A DNA stretch of 64,000 nucleotides from positions 13,108,213-13,172,212 of the forward strand of contig JAJEKV010000038.1 in assembly GCA_021234155.1 (NCBI GenBank), given 5' to 3'. Below are positions 13,500-25,469 of this stretch, piece after piece. The notes below the pieces were generated by a model that saw nothing but the letters and a program-made list of their open reading frames with translations, did not search any database and had not been told where the DNA came from. Each line of letters starts with the position of its first letter. Positions within the stretch are counted from its first letter, which is position 1. The DNA is from Isoetes taiwanensis. Lineage: Eukaryota; Streptophyta; Lycopodiopsida; Isoetales; Isoetaceae. The position numbers and the translations under genes are program-made.

Positions 13500-14424
13500 C
13501 GTGAAGTGATGATGGCACTAAATAGAATGGCAAACAACAAAAGCCCCTGCACCTATATGGGTTCACAAAGGAATTATTAAAATGCGCAGATACAACAATG
13601 GTCAAACAAAGATGTATATATTCAACGCATCATACACAGACTCCCAACCGATAGGCGATAATAGGGTGATGCCCCTACACAAGGGAGGGAGCAGACAGGA
13701 ACCTGGAAATTACAGAACAATAATGGTGAGTTCCATTTTTGCAAAATGGTTTGGAAAAGTTTTAGACAATAAGCTGAAACAATGGGCAGAGGGAGGGAAC
13801 CGGAGAGCACAGGGACAGGCAGGGTTTAGGCCGGAACACTCAACCACGGATCACCTAGTGACCCTCAGGATATTGGTAGAACAGAATAGAAACCAGGAAA
13901 AGAAAGTAATATGTTGCTTTGTGGACTTCAGGAAAGCTTTTGACACAGTCCCAAGGGAAAAACTAATACAAAGGCTTATAGATATGCAGGCACCAAAGGA
14001 TATGGTAGGGGCAATTGCAAGATTGTACTATAATGTGTATGCGAAAATAGATTAAGAAGGGAAAGCAATAGATTGTGACACGGGAGTCAACCAGGGATGC
14101 CCACTATCCCCCACACTATTTGGAATATACATAGATGCACTACAGGATTTCATATCAGAACAGCAAGGGGACAGAGACGCTCCCATACTAGGGGACACCA
14201 AAGTACCCATCATGTTATATGCAGATGACCTGAGCATGATGACCACAAAAAACAAGGGAATGCACAGGTTACTGAAACTGTTGGAAAGCTTCTGCGAAAA
14301 GACAGGGTTGACAGTTAACCTCGCGAAAACCAAAATAGTCTGTTTTGGTCACAAGAATAGACACAAACTGGGTAAATATCATGTTAGGAATGGACCACTT
14401 TTGAACGAAAAGTACATACACTAG
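13500..14424 (+). pseudogene. LINE-A reverse transcriptase domain
   Basis: Reverse transcriptase blocks appear in order: RVMPLHKGGSRQEPGNYRTI (block 1-2), AGFRPEHSTTDH (block 3), CCFVDFRKAFDTVPRE with the first catalytic Asp (block A), NQGCPLSPTLFGIYID (block B), and MLYADDLSMM at about 14214-14243 with the catalytic Asp pair (block C). GLTVNLAKTKIVCFG follows (block D). A TAA at 14053 interrupts the domain between blocks A and B, and the start of the domain is frameshifted. The role would be target-primed reverse transcription of the element RNA. Family identification is secure; this copy cannot make a full enzyme. Confidence 0.9.
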
Positions 14425-15042
14425 GTATGACGACTTTCTCAGGATTAAAACTAATACAAAAATCAAAATAAAAGTCAAGGACATGGTAATATTTAAAGGT
14501 AAGATAAAGATAATGATTCCAAACCAATATATATATAAAAAGTTCTAAAACATACAATATTGAAATTTTTTTACCCGATCAAAAAAGGTACCTTTTTAAC
14601 TAAATAATACTTTTTAAGGGAAACCAAATGCTTTTACCTTATTGTTTAGATATCCAGGAATGGATTTAGAAATCCACATATCTACTATATGGGGCTAAAG
14701 GGGGTAGATCTGGGACCGACTAAATATGAAATTTTTTAATAAAAGAAATAATAAGGAATATTCGAGGCAATGACAAATGGGAGAAACAGGAAGGAATATT
14801 CAAGTTGACAACTTCAATACACCACAAACAACCATAGTATATGAGACGGGGCAGAAACCAATGGAAGTAAGGGCGTGGGAAAAGACCATCAGATATCTCA
14901 TAAGAAACAATGCAGGTGGGAAACCGAATAAGTTAGCAAATATCGCGACAAAGGAATCGTGAAAGCCCACATAATCGAGCCACGCTGGTTTAGGGATGTA
15001 GCAAAGTAGACAAGAAAAAATGGGGATGAATCGAGAAATGAA

Positions 15043-15519
15043 TTGATTAGTGAAGGAGAATGGAATGACGAATGGGCAAACAAAGCTACCCAAGCTTGGC
15101 TGCAAAAACACACAGGGCCCAAGACAATCTGGCTTATGACCGTATTCAACCCAGAACAGTGGATAGGACAGCAAATGTATCAGGATAATTTACTAGGAAA
15201 AGCCAGGAAGGATATCCTAGCCAGATTTAGAATGGGAAGTCATGACCTAAGAATTGAAAAGGACAGATGGCGGAGAATAGAGAAAGATGATCGGATATAT
15301 AGAATCTGTAACAGCGGGGAAGTGGAAGACGAAAATCATATGCTAAATGAATGCCCAATATATGAGGACATCAGGAACAAGTACAGAAATGTAAGATGGG
15401 GTCAGCCTGTACACACCATGATGGCAAGGACAGAGACAATGAGGGATCTGGCAGACGCAATACGGGAAATGACGGCAAGACACCGGGAAGTACATAAAGA
15501 AAAAGGGCTTCTGTTATGA
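15043..15519 (+). pseudogene. LINE-A ORF2 C-terminal region with Cys/His motif
   Basis: An uninterrupted reading of about 150 codons carries ARFRMGSHDLRIEKDRW, then C-N-S-G and VEDENHMLNECPIYEDIR. The consensus (R-x-G-S-H-x-L-x-I-E … C … E-D-E-x-H-x-L-x-x-C-P-x-Y) is a C-terminal zinc-binding module found after the reverse transcriptase in several LINE lineages. It is shared with the separate fragment at 34.2-34.6 kb on the - strand. It lies about 620 bp after the last recognised reverse transcriptase block. The region between is decayed. Confidence 0.7.
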
Positions 15520-15758
15520 ACCGCCTGAGAGGTGCACCATACCTGCCCAGAAATGCTCAGCTCAAAGCTGATTGATAACGATGCACCTGCGCACGGCCTT
15601 GGAGCCGATCCAAAGCGGGGTGCCGGTACTAATAGAGAAAAGTGAAGCCTTCAGAGAAGGCTACATTGTAAACCAGCATGATATGCTAGTAGCACCCATC
15701 AGGGAGCTCGCCCATGCTACATAAGTCCACGGGCCTCAGGGCACAAGGGACAATAATG

Positions 15759-15781
15759 TATCTATCTATCTATCTATCTAT
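15759..15781 (+). repeat. (TATC)n microsatellite tail of LINE-A
   Basis: Nearly six uninterrupted TATC units close the element directly after a 3' UTR. Some LINE lineages end in short tandem repeats instead of poly(A), so this marks the 3' terminus. A small inverted repeat, GCCTTC and GAAGGC, lies upstream near 15647-15661. Confidence 0.8.
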
Positions 15782-16014
15782 TAAAAAATGGGATGTACAA
15801 ACTATGGGCTTAGCTACCTGCTTCTAATACCATGATCTTTTTGTCAAACAAGTCTCCGTGCCTCTTATACATGACATAGAAGTTCTATTTAAGCAGCATT
15901 TTGGCGGCAGTTTTTTCTTCATTCTTAGAGCAGGTCATGACTAACACCCCAGCAAAAGAAAAACTGATCGTCCTTTGCATAACAAAATCATAAATTGATC
16001 CATCCTAATCTATC

Positions 16015-16588
16015 TATCTTGTGGTGGCAGATCATTCATAGATGCATGCGGGTAAACAGTATTGTTCATAGATTTCGTCCAGAAGTCTCTGTGATCTGCC
16101 CTCTTTGATACAGAGGAACGAGACAATTGAGCACTGTTTTTTCCTGTGTCATCATGTTCGACTTGCTTGGCCCATTGTGACAGTCTATCCTAGTTCTTGG
16201 GACAAGCTGGCAAAGAGGGCTTTCCACTTAGCATCTGCTTGGATCATCTGGTCCATCTGGAAGAGACGAAATCTCCTCATCTTCAAGGGCCAGGTCTTTT
16301 CAGATACGCAAGTGCTTAGTGATGCTCGTAGTCGCATTGTAAAAGCGTACAAGTGTTCTTCCTTAAAGGATGATGTCAAGAGTATCATTTGGGAGCGATA
16401 TCTTCATATTCAGGCTTATTCATAGCAAATAGTTATGCTCGTGGTGATATGTAGTCTCTGCTTTTCTGTGTTATGTATGTGGTGGGTAGTGTTGCTCTAG
16501 TGGCCATCTTGTCCACTGGGTTTTGAGTCCCCCATGTACTCTTTGTATTCTTTTGAGTAATAAAGATCCACGTTCATAAAAAAAAACA
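16015..16588 (+). mobile_element. 5'-truncated L1-type LINE fragment with zf-RVT domain and poly(A)
   Basis: The reading WWQIIHRCMRVN followed by ICPLC, then (one frameshift) IEHCFFLCHHVRLAW and AWIIWSIWKRRN matches the zinc-binding domain that follows the reverse transcriptase in plant L1-type elements (zf-RVT). The C-terminal part at 16105-16425 is uninterrupted. Sequence then runs through a 3' UTR with AATAAAG at about 16558 and ends in a short A-run at 16579-16587. This is a different lineage from LINE-A: poly(A) tail and a different C-terminal domain. The 5' side is missing, as expected for abortive reverse transcription. Confidence 0.7.
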
Positions 16589-16781
16589 TTAGAACTGTAT
16601 TAATCTCCAGCATACAGTCAACCTTTAAACATTTGTGAATAGACCTCACATTATTGGGAGATACATGGCTAGTACATCAAATAAATTAAGGATCCGATAC
16701 AAGTACATAGATAAAACGCAAGTGATAGAGAATAACTTTTTATTCGAGAGATACAAAAGCACAGAAATACGTCAAAACTCC

Positions 16782-16806
16782 TGGCCGGATTGCAGAAATC
16801 CGGCCA
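16782..16806. other. perfect 10-bp inverted repeat (hairpin)
   Basis: TGGCCGGATT, a 5-base loop GCAGA, then AATCCGGCCA. The ten stem pairs are perfect and GC-rich. It sits outside any recognised gene, just downstream of the L1 fragment. It could be a relic of a small inverted-repeat element or chance; no terminal duplication was seen. Confidence 0.6.
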
Positions 16807-17354
16807 TGAGTAGTTACTGAAGGAAATTTCTTTGATTGCAGCTTTGGCAGAAATCGATTGCAGAGTAGAGGCGGATCTGGATTTAGCAGATTAGAGGAAT
16901 CCGAGATCGGTGTTGTGCAGAGAAACTCGAAAAATGGAGCTTGATCCAGAAACTGGGTTGCAGAGCGTTTATTCTTCCGCCAGAGCTGCAGACTCAGTAA
17001 GAAAGAGCGAGATTAAAGAAAACCATTCTGCATGCAAAGTGGGAAGAAGCAGCATGTGCATTGCCTTGGAGGCTCTGTCAGTATTGCCAGTTATCCCGGT
17101 TCAAACATCAACGGCCCACAATGCCAGGTGACCGCCAGTTTACAGGGACCAATAGGTTTGGAGCAGTCACCATAATTCCTCATTTTCCTCATTTATATTA
17201 TTTTTCTCATGGCACGTGTTTTAAACAAATGCACTGGGCACTAGACAGATTTACATTGAAACGTCAAAATATCTCAAGGAAATAAATGAACTTGTACATT
17301 AGAAGAAGCCTGCTGAACAAAATTAGTCAAGTATATGCAGCCAGAGATGCCCTG

Positions 17355-18620
17355 CTTTGTTGGGCATATTATACTGATTGTTGAAGCCTTTGCATTGTTT
17401 CTTTAGTTTCCATTGCAGTAAGTCGTTCTTATAATAGCTTATGTAGCTCTCAAACACTTGCACCTATTAAGGAATGAGAACAGTAGCATTTTACATCATA
17501 AACCAATATCAACAAAGAGTGAACTTGGATAACTACCTGCAACAGGCTGCAAGGCAGAAAATGAAATAAGTTCTTCTTTTGACAGCAAAAATCTTCTCGC
17601 ATAATCTTTTGCATTATTCTTTTCAGCCCATTGCATTGCTATAACCAATGGAATCTCCAAAGTTTCATTTTTTGTCACCTTTCAGAACACAAGTTTAAGT
17701 GCGTACTTAACAACTGTGATAATAAGAAAAATTGTGCCATGAACAACTGTGATAATAAGAACAACATACCCATGAAATTGATGATTATACAATATAGAAA
17801 AAGCTCAAACTACAAATTATAGCTTCACTACATGATTCATTAATTCTATGAATTCACTTTCCATGAAAAATACCTTAACAATATATCAGCTTAAACACAA
17901 GTTTAACATGAAAATAAAGCTAGTCTTGAAACTCCATAAGTTAACCATCAGCGTTGCGTCTTGAGAAAATAAACAATGGCCGTAAGTTTTCTGAGACAGA
18001 CATACAAAGGGATGCATTGTTTACCCTCAATCTTATTTGGAGTTGTTGCACATTAGCTAAAATTTTATTTAGTTCTTCTAAAGTAGAAGATACAGACTGA
18101 GCATCATTAGTAACATCATCCTTAAGGGATGCCAGTCGTCCTTTCAGAAATGGTTCATGCTGAAAACATCTACAATCAGATTCTGAAAAAATTGGACGAT
18201 TAGACTTCCATTAACGAAGGACCTGAGTCAATTCTGCAACCTTGACATGCCCAATCCCTCTTACTATGATCAGTGATCCAATTTCAAGTCGCCTAACCTG
18301 CAATAAAAATCAGGCTGACAATCTTGAAAAAATGGACTTGCAAATAGTTGCTACAAACATACAGAAATAGCGGTTACCATAGTAGATTCAATTGCACATT
18401 CAGGTGTGATTTGAGTGAGTTGAATTTTTTTGATTTAAATAATTCAACATAGAGATAGACACAAGAATCAATCTCCTTTGCACCATACGCTTTCAACATA
18501 TGCCAAACAACCATATCCTGTACGAAATAGGTCCGAACTGGGTACCTCAGCAACTTCACCTGGGTCTACCCTTTCCATCACAATATGTGCAAACATGTTA
18601 TCATATTTGGCGATAACCTG
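17355..18620 (-). pseudogene. LON substrate-binding-domain protein, pseudogene
   Basis: Reverse-strand exon-like pieces follow each other in order: VIAKYDNMFAHIVMERVDPG (about 18.6 kb), ITPECAIESTM (18.4 kb), RRLEIGSLIIVRGIGHVKVA (18.3-18.2 kb), a helical stretch ending ILANVQQLQIRLRV (18.17-18.03 kb), KEELISFSALQPVAG ending at a clear splice donor near 17537, and after the next acceptor (about 17463) ERLTAMETKETMQRLQQSV. The layout and the last two blocks match plant LON N-terminal (ATP-dependent protease La substrate-binding) domain proteins without the protease part. The final exon has in-frame TGA and TAA codons, and no start exon lies upstream, so this copy is broken. Introns are kept, arguing against a retrocopy. 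The exact paralogue is uncertain. Confidence 0.65.
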
Positions 18621-18659
18621 TGTTGGTGAATAACAATGCCTGGACATCAATAGCTGTTC

Positions 18660-20800
18660 TAATATATCCAACATGGAATATAAAAGGCCAAAAGTACCTC
18701 ATCCAAAAGGGCCAAAGCAAGCAGGACCACATACATCGAGTGCACCAGGTGCTCCTCTTTAACACTGCCATGAACCACCCAAAGCTGGGGAGCCACGTCT
18801 TGTGGATGTGGAGGAAGAGTAGCAGCTACTTTTTCCCAAATGCCACGGTCCCAAGGAAGGAGGAGGAACTTCAATCTGAACTCATTCCATGTTAACAGTC
18901 TTGTCTCATTATACCATGCAGATACTGTGAGCACACCCGCTGCTCGCCATCGACGCTGCCTCAATGGATGGACAGAAGAGACTAGGGGACAATTTGCCTC
19001 GCCATCACCCAAAGGGATCCACTAGCAACTGGCTGTAGGATCTGTGTGGGCCATCGGATGGAACTGAAACAAAGTGCGCACAGTCTCCCAAGCAGCTAGC
19101 AACCCTGAGGAAAGGAGAGGCATTAGGATATGGAGAAAGTGGATAGAATAATGCCCATGGGAGGAGTGGCTTAATGGATGGAGAGCCAAAGGAAATGCAC
19201 ATCTGTAAGCTCTAATGCATTCGGGACAACTTTGATGTCTCTGGAATTCTTGTTAATATACACATTTTCAATTGTGATCGCATTGCATAGCTTCGCAGAA
19301 GGAAGTAAACAAAGGCAATTTTTGGCCCCTGGGATCCACCTAATTTCAGCATTCTTGGTATGTCCCATTATGCACAACAGACACAAACGTTTATCCACAT
19401 GCAAACTTTGTTAACTTGTCATACGCTTAAAGGGTATAAGATATGGCTACTAATGCTTTATTTGGCTGGCAAGAAAGATGATTTTCTTCTATACATGCAA
19501 CTGTTATGTAGGATATACAGTAGCTCATCTTTTATTTTCTATCTTCCTTTTGCCACAGACAACCATAAATCTGCTTCAAGGCGGATGCATTGCAAGAGTT
19601 GTGCTTACTTTAAGCTGTGCAGTTGTGACAATGGGGACTTGCGGAAAGATGATTTGAAATTAGCTGGGTGAAACTCCTGACTTGATTGGCATGAATCACA
19701 GGTATCATCTTTGAACAATGACCCACGTGCACACTCATTTGCATGCCATTGTAATAATAGACTACACTATGCCTGTCATTATTATTGATGGGTGGGGTGC
19801 CCACTTACAGAATGTGGATCATCATTCTTTAATAGATGCATGTGTAGCTGCATATATATTATATGGGTTACAACTGAGGTTTCCATTTATTTATTGCACG
19901 TGAAAAAAATCATTCGTGGTGTTTGCAAGCTGGGATGACATGGAACTACATACACAACCAAAAGATAGGATGTATAGCCTATTTGCGCTGCATAGTCATT
20001 ACTGCCTGCTTATTTCTGGAATTGTTCAGCTACATAGTTGCCCTAAGTACACATATAATGGTTATTATTAAGAACTTTTAAGTAGATCTAAAAAGGTGGA
20101 AAGTGTTAATGATATGATGGAAGATGTGTAGTGTAGCGTAGTGTCATGCCGTCTTTTCACTAAGACTTGTAAATGGAGGAGGTTGATAGTTTTAGTGCTA
20201 GGTATGGATTTATACAAATACGGCAACAGTATTCTGAGTTGCTTCAAAGGGCACATGGGGAGAAAATGTGCTTCAAATATTTCTTAGTGCAAATGCCAAA
20301 GGCTCCAATTACAATGAGCAGCAAATTTCGACCATTTCTTGATATAAATATGTTCCATTCTTGTAGGGGACATATATTCAACCCAGAAAATAGGATCTCT
20401 ATTTTTGTTTTACGATCTCTTTTGCTTCCTTTGTTTTTATTTCCTCTGCTTTAGATGATCGGAGGAGGTACTTAAACATGTATGGCTAACCCTATGGTGG
20501 GGGAAACAATTTCCAGTTTTTGTGGAGGAGGAAAGACATAGAAATTGCAGGGGCTATATGATATAATTTGAGGCTAAAAGTACAATAATCTTTGTCTGGT
20601 ATGTATCAAGAATGATGTAGAGAGTTATAAAAATGGACTCAACAATTTTGACTTTGAAGAGCAGAGTATTTAGATACATGCTTTATATAGAGTATGGCCT
20701 TACCCCTACTGTATTGGTTGGGTCTTGTCATGGATGTGTAGGATTAGCTATCTCCTCGGACACTCATCTGACTTTTTCATGATATGTATCTTTGTACAGT
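18660..20800. other. no supported gene
   Basis: Several readings of 60-117 codons exist on both strands (for example - strand 18659-19012 and + strand 20173-20454), but none shows a recognisable domain, splice context or consistent partner. The 18.66-19.2 kb part is less AT-rich than its surroundings and may be a retroelement fragment. Nothing further can be supported. Confidence 0.4.
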
Positions 20801-20971
20801 TTGATAGCACCCTTATCATTACCACATTTTTTCCTTCGAAAACCTTTCGGGGCAGGGTATTTTAATTCGGACAGTAATAAGCCAGTTGTGCTCTTCATTG
20901 GATCTCATAAGCCGATTGGTCTCCATGGATGATAAAAGCCATTCTATTCTATTCTATTCTATTTCTATTCC
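20800..20971 (+). mobile_element. LINE 3' end with (ATTCT)n tail
   Basis: The sequence from CATTACCAC through CGAAAACCTTTCGGGGCAGG and GCCGATTGGTCTCCATGGAT ends in an ATTCT microsatellite (20941-20971). The same ordered words, reverse-complemented, occur at 33985-34130 and 57072-57205, so this is the 3' terminus of one LINE family. No coding part is recognised here; the copy is strongly 5'-truncated. Confidence 0.65.
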
Positions 20972-21822
20972 TATAACTGCAGTTCTATAAACAGAGTCAT
21001 ATCATACTCTATGGAAGGTGGTAGTTTTTTTTCTTTTTTCGTTTTCCCTTTATGAAGCATTTTTTGTCATGAAAGTCAATAAGGATTCATGAATCTTGGT
21101 TTTGAAATTAGACAACACATCTAGACAGTAAATTATGACTCAAGCATTCTTAGATTATATTGGTACTATTCTTACACTATAGTATCTGATTAGCACTTTT
21201 GATCTTGGCCATGCACGCCAAACAATGAAATACAAAAATGAGAAAACACACCCTCGGACCACTAGATGGCAACCCTTCGTGCGCAACACCCCTTTTTTTT
21301 TGGATTGCCCCTAAGGGGGGGAAACCCTCGTTCATGTGGGGTTGTGGCATATTCCAGGTATACGCTAATATATGCCCAGAATATGCCAATAACTACTCCA
21401 AACCCATTATTGGTTGTAAACTGGCGGTGGCTTCTGTTGATGGGCAGCCATCTCGAAACTAGCTAACTGGAGAAGCCCCCTCTGGACAGACGACGAGTAT
21501 CTTGAGTGTCTGGGCAGTCCTCCTTACGACGCTATTTCATGGCTGTTTGAGGTTCCAAAGATGCTTCTGAGACGTGAGGTAATATGGCCTTAGCGGCCCG
21601 AGCTTGAGCACAGAAGAGCAAATGTACCGGATTTCTCCATCACTTTTAGGCCATTTAAATTCTGATGTAACAAGCGAAATGATATAGAAGAAATTTGTTT
21701 TTGCATCTTTGTGCAATTATTGAGTTATATGATAATTTAGAGGTTTAAATATCAGATGGTCGGATTGTCTTATGCAAGAATTTAGTGCTTATTAATGTGT
21801 CCATGAGATTATAAAAGCGAAG

Positions 21823-23049
21823 ATGGAGGATATAAAAGCATTTCGTCTAAATACTGGCAGTCTAATTCCATCCATAGCCTTTGGGATAGGGTCAAATAGG
21901 CCTGAGCTCAAGAGCTCAATTTTATTTGCAATCAAGGTGGGTCATAGTTTGCGGTCTCATTTGCACTTCTTACAGCTCTTTATTTGACACAATCATCTGC
22001 TTATATGCTGCCAGATTGGTTATAGGCATTTTGATACTGACAGCCAATATGGTACAAAAGTTGCCTTGGAGAAGCCCTTGCAAAAGCATTCTCAAGTGGA
22101 CTAGTAAAGCGCGAAGAGGTCTTTTACTACAACACTTTGGTCCACAGACCATGATGAAGCTCTTGCTGCACTGAAAAGCAGTTTAGGGTAATTTATTTTT
22201 TGTAATTGAGCAAAAGACTGTGGCCTCTCATTTGAGGTTGTTTTTTCCAATTTTCTCAACCAGGAAACTGAAGCTGGACTATGTTGATCTTCATTTGGTC
22301 CACTGGCATGTGACGCTGAAAAAGACAACAAATTTTGTTATGCCAAAGGAGGAGGAGTTTCTCTTGATTTAAAAGGGACATGGGAAGGTATGGAGAAATG
22401 TGTGGAGCTTGGACTAACTAAAGCGATAGATGTTAGCAATTATTCAGTTAGGCATCTAAAGGATCTTTTATCATATGCCAAAATTCCTCCAACAGATCGT
22501 GTCTCCTTGAAACACACATTTTCATCATGATATATAGTCTATATTGCGGCCTAGGTTGAGATCCATCCTATTTGGCAACAAAGATGCCTGAAGGAATGTT
22601 GTGATAGTGTCAGCATAAGATTGGCAGCATGCTCTCCATTAGGTGGTGTTGCAGGATACATCGGGAGCAAGTATGATATAGACAAGCTAATTATTGCCGA
22701 AATTGCGAACAAATATAGAAAGACCTCTGCCCCAGTAATTTCATGTTCAGTTACATCCTTTACCTCTTTGTTGCATTCACCAAAATGAATATTGTGATTT
22801 GTATACATGTGACACAAATATGTGTCACTCAGGTGGAACTTAAAGAGGGGGAATATTGTTGTCCTCAAGAAATACAATGAGTCAAGGCTATCAGAGAACT
22901 TGAACATATTTGATTTTAAACTGACACAAGAAGACCATGACAAGATTATGGAGTTGAAACAAGGACGCTTGCTTGATGGCTCCATGCTCTGTAATGAGAG
23001 CACCAACCCATACCAGACTCCATTCGATTTATGGGATGGTGATATATGA
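21823..23049 (+). pseudogene. aldo-keto reductase, intron-containing pseudogene
   Basis: Five exon-like blocks follow the plant aldo-keto reductase fold (NADPH-dependent carbonyl reduction in the cytosol). Exon 1 (21823-21936) starts MEDIKAFRLNTGSLIPS. Exon 2 (22015-22187) has IGYRHFDTDSQYGT, which keeps the catalytic Asp and Tyr. Exon 3 (from 22264) has YVDLHLVHWH with the catalytic His. Exon 4 (22555-22734) has VEIHPIWQQRCLKE, and the last exon has RWNLKRGN and ends DLWDGDI. Splice signals fit. Exon 2 is damaged by two single-base frameshifts, and where the family has TTKLW the sequence reads TTTLW, so the catalytic Lys is lost. Blocks elsewhere are well preserved, suggesting recent decay. 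Introns are present, so it arose by DNA duplication or in-place loss. Confidence 0.85.
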
Positions 23050-24250
23050 TTTCAAGAAAATCATATTTCAGCTCTGTAGCTGCTTGCATGATAGAGGTTT
23101 CTAAGTATCCAGAGCAACATAAATGTTTCAGGTTTTAGATGTAGGAGTTTGTTGTACAAGATTTTTTTTTTTTGATAATTTCTGTTTAAGAGAATAAGCG
23201 AGCCAGACTCAAGTATTGCTTGAAGAGCCAGACTCGAGTATTGCTTGGAAATTGTGAAAGAGGCAAAACCTACGACATTTATTCATGACAAAATTCTTTC
23301 ACTTTCACATTGAGAATGTTAGTTTAGGATTTCAAGTTTAGAATTCCTCTCAAATATAGGCACTTTCAGCAACTCAATAAACAATCAAAATCTTTTATCT
23401 CTTTGCACATATGTATGCTAAGAGAACCTTTCGACAGGAGGTAGTTTCTTATCGGTTTGTGTTCTTGGAGTTTAAAGTGATAGCTTTCAGGATGATCTTG
23501 TTTTCGCTTAACTGGCTCTCAAAAGGATTTTTGCGATAAAATAAGGATATGCCTAAATGACAAAATAAAAATGGGGTCACAGGTTTTGCTGGCGATCAAT
23601 AGCTTATTGTCACGCGGCAGGTCACTATATTGCAGAATGGAACATTCTGCACGACTGATTCTTTAGGTCTTTTTAGAGCTTCCTTTAGGGTTGTCACCAC
23701 CGCGCTGCTCTTGCAGCAAAGCTTTCACATTGTTTTTTGAGCAAAGTTTTTCCTTAGGGCTGTCACCATCGCATTGTTCTTTAAGTTCTTAGGCAGAGCC
23801 TTCTTAGGGCAGGCCTAGCCTTTTGCTTTATCGTTTCTTTATGGCGATTAGGAAGTCCATGACTCGATAGCATTTTCTTCTGAAGTTGCATTGTCTTACA
23901 TAGCGTCCCAACCCTGAGTATGAATAAACTACGATGCAAATTTCCTGGTTAACGTTTCGAGGGACAGATCAAAATTTTTGTAGAGCATATAGATTTTCGC
24001 CAGATCCGCTAAACGAGAGTCGGATCTTTGTCAATCTGTTCAAGAGCTCTGTAGGAACTGCCAGAGAAGATAAAATTGGCTGTAAACTGGCGGTCAATTA
24101 TGTTGTTGGTTAGCCAATGTGGAAATCAACTAACTGGTGCTTGTTGCTCAAATTGGCAAATTGGTGCGCGATTTCCTGATTTTCTTGATCCCTAGCCAAG
24201 CCCATCTCCATTGGTTCTATATTTGTTTGTTCCAATTTCGCCACAATATT
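23050..24250. other. intergenic, nothing recognised
   Basis: No coding block is visible between the two pseudogenes. A 23-bp direct duplication (AGCCAGACT(C)(A/G)AGTATTGCTTG) occurs near 23204-23250, and a loosely repeated TTAGGG(T/C)TGTCACCA(C/T)CGC word appears near 23690 and 23755. Confidence 0.4.
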
Positions 24251-24411
24251 TGGCTGATAGGGTAGATGAAGGACAAGGGGTGCAGAGGATACTGGGTGGG
24301 TTTATGCTCACGGTGGCCATTTGGGGATTGTCCTCTCAGTATTTCAGATTCCTATCATTTCCTTCAATAATATCTGTGATCCCTGTGTTTGGGTTGTTTC
24401 CAAGGAAATAA

Positions 24412-24579
<168 letters not shown>

Positions 24580-24692
24580 TAAGCACCATGCCAAGGGAGA
24601 GACAAACTAGGGTTTATATTTATTAGAAATTAAGACATGATTCTGAGCATTAATATACAGGATCATAGAAATTCTGGGTATAAGTAACACAT

Positions 24693-24758
24693 ATAAGATA
24701 AGATAAGATAAGATAAGATAAGATAAGATAAGATAAGATAAGATAAGATAAGATAAGA
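24693..24758. repeat. (ATAAG)n microsatellite
   Basis: About thirteen near-perfect ATAAG/GATAA units in the first long intron of the PECT1-type pseudogene. No LINE sequence flanks it, so it is treated as a simple repeat, not an element tail. Confidence 0.9.
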
Positions 24759-25469
24759 GTTTGGCGTGTAATTACTTTTCGTGCTTAAGAAAGATATACT
24801 AAAGCCATCTGTTCATATAGCTTATGTTCTATGATGGTTGTAGATAATTTAGGAATTTAGTGGCATTCAGTGTGCTTTAGTTGGTTATGAATACAAAATG
24901 GAACTTGTGTAGGTTGGTGATAGTTAGCTCTGTAAAATGGGTAGATGAAGTCATACCAGATGCACCATATGCCATAACTGAAGAGTTCATGAATAAGCTT
25001 TTTGTGGAATACAATATTGATTACATTATCCATGGCGACATCCATGCTTGTTTCCAGATGGTTCTGATGCCTATGCTCATGCAAAGAAGGCTGGCTGTTA
25101 CAAGCAGATAAAGCGCACGGAAGGCATCTCTAGTACTGATATTGTTGATAATCCTTTTAGCTATGTCATTCACTAGAAATAAAAAGCAATGAGATGATTT
25201 TTTACCTTTTGTTTATTAGAATGGGCTTATCCAGCATGTTATTGTTCCTTTTTTGCTACAATAGAATTATTGACATTATAGATGTAGGGAGGATGCTGTT
25301 GTGCATAAGGGATCGACAGACTAATGACAATGCCAATCAAAACCATGCATCTTTACAACGCCAATTCAGTCATGGTCATAGCCCTGGGCCAGACAACAGA
25401 TCAGGGACAAGGATATCTCACTTCCTCCCAACACCTCGTCGCACAGTTCAATTCTCGAATGGGAAGGTA

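Larger units (their letters stand above)
11640..15781 (+). mobile_element. LINE-A: decayed non-LTR retrotransposon
   Basis: The parts occur in the order expected for a LINE: a basic ORF1-like region (11.7-12.25 kb), an endonuclease remnant (12.36-12.9 kb), a reverse transcriptase with YADD (13.5-14.42 kb), a C-terminal Cys/His motif (15.0-15.5 kb), a short 3' UTR and a (TATC)n tail. Stops and frameshifts break every domain, so the copy is dead. No LTRs are present. The left boundary is a guess; the right end is fixed by the microsatellite. Target-site duplications could not be identified. Confidence 0.8.

Noticed and set aside
24693-24758. Microsatellite considered as a LINE tail
   Set aside because: Neither flank carries the conserved LINE 3' UTR words seen at 20.8, 34.0 and 57.1 kb.
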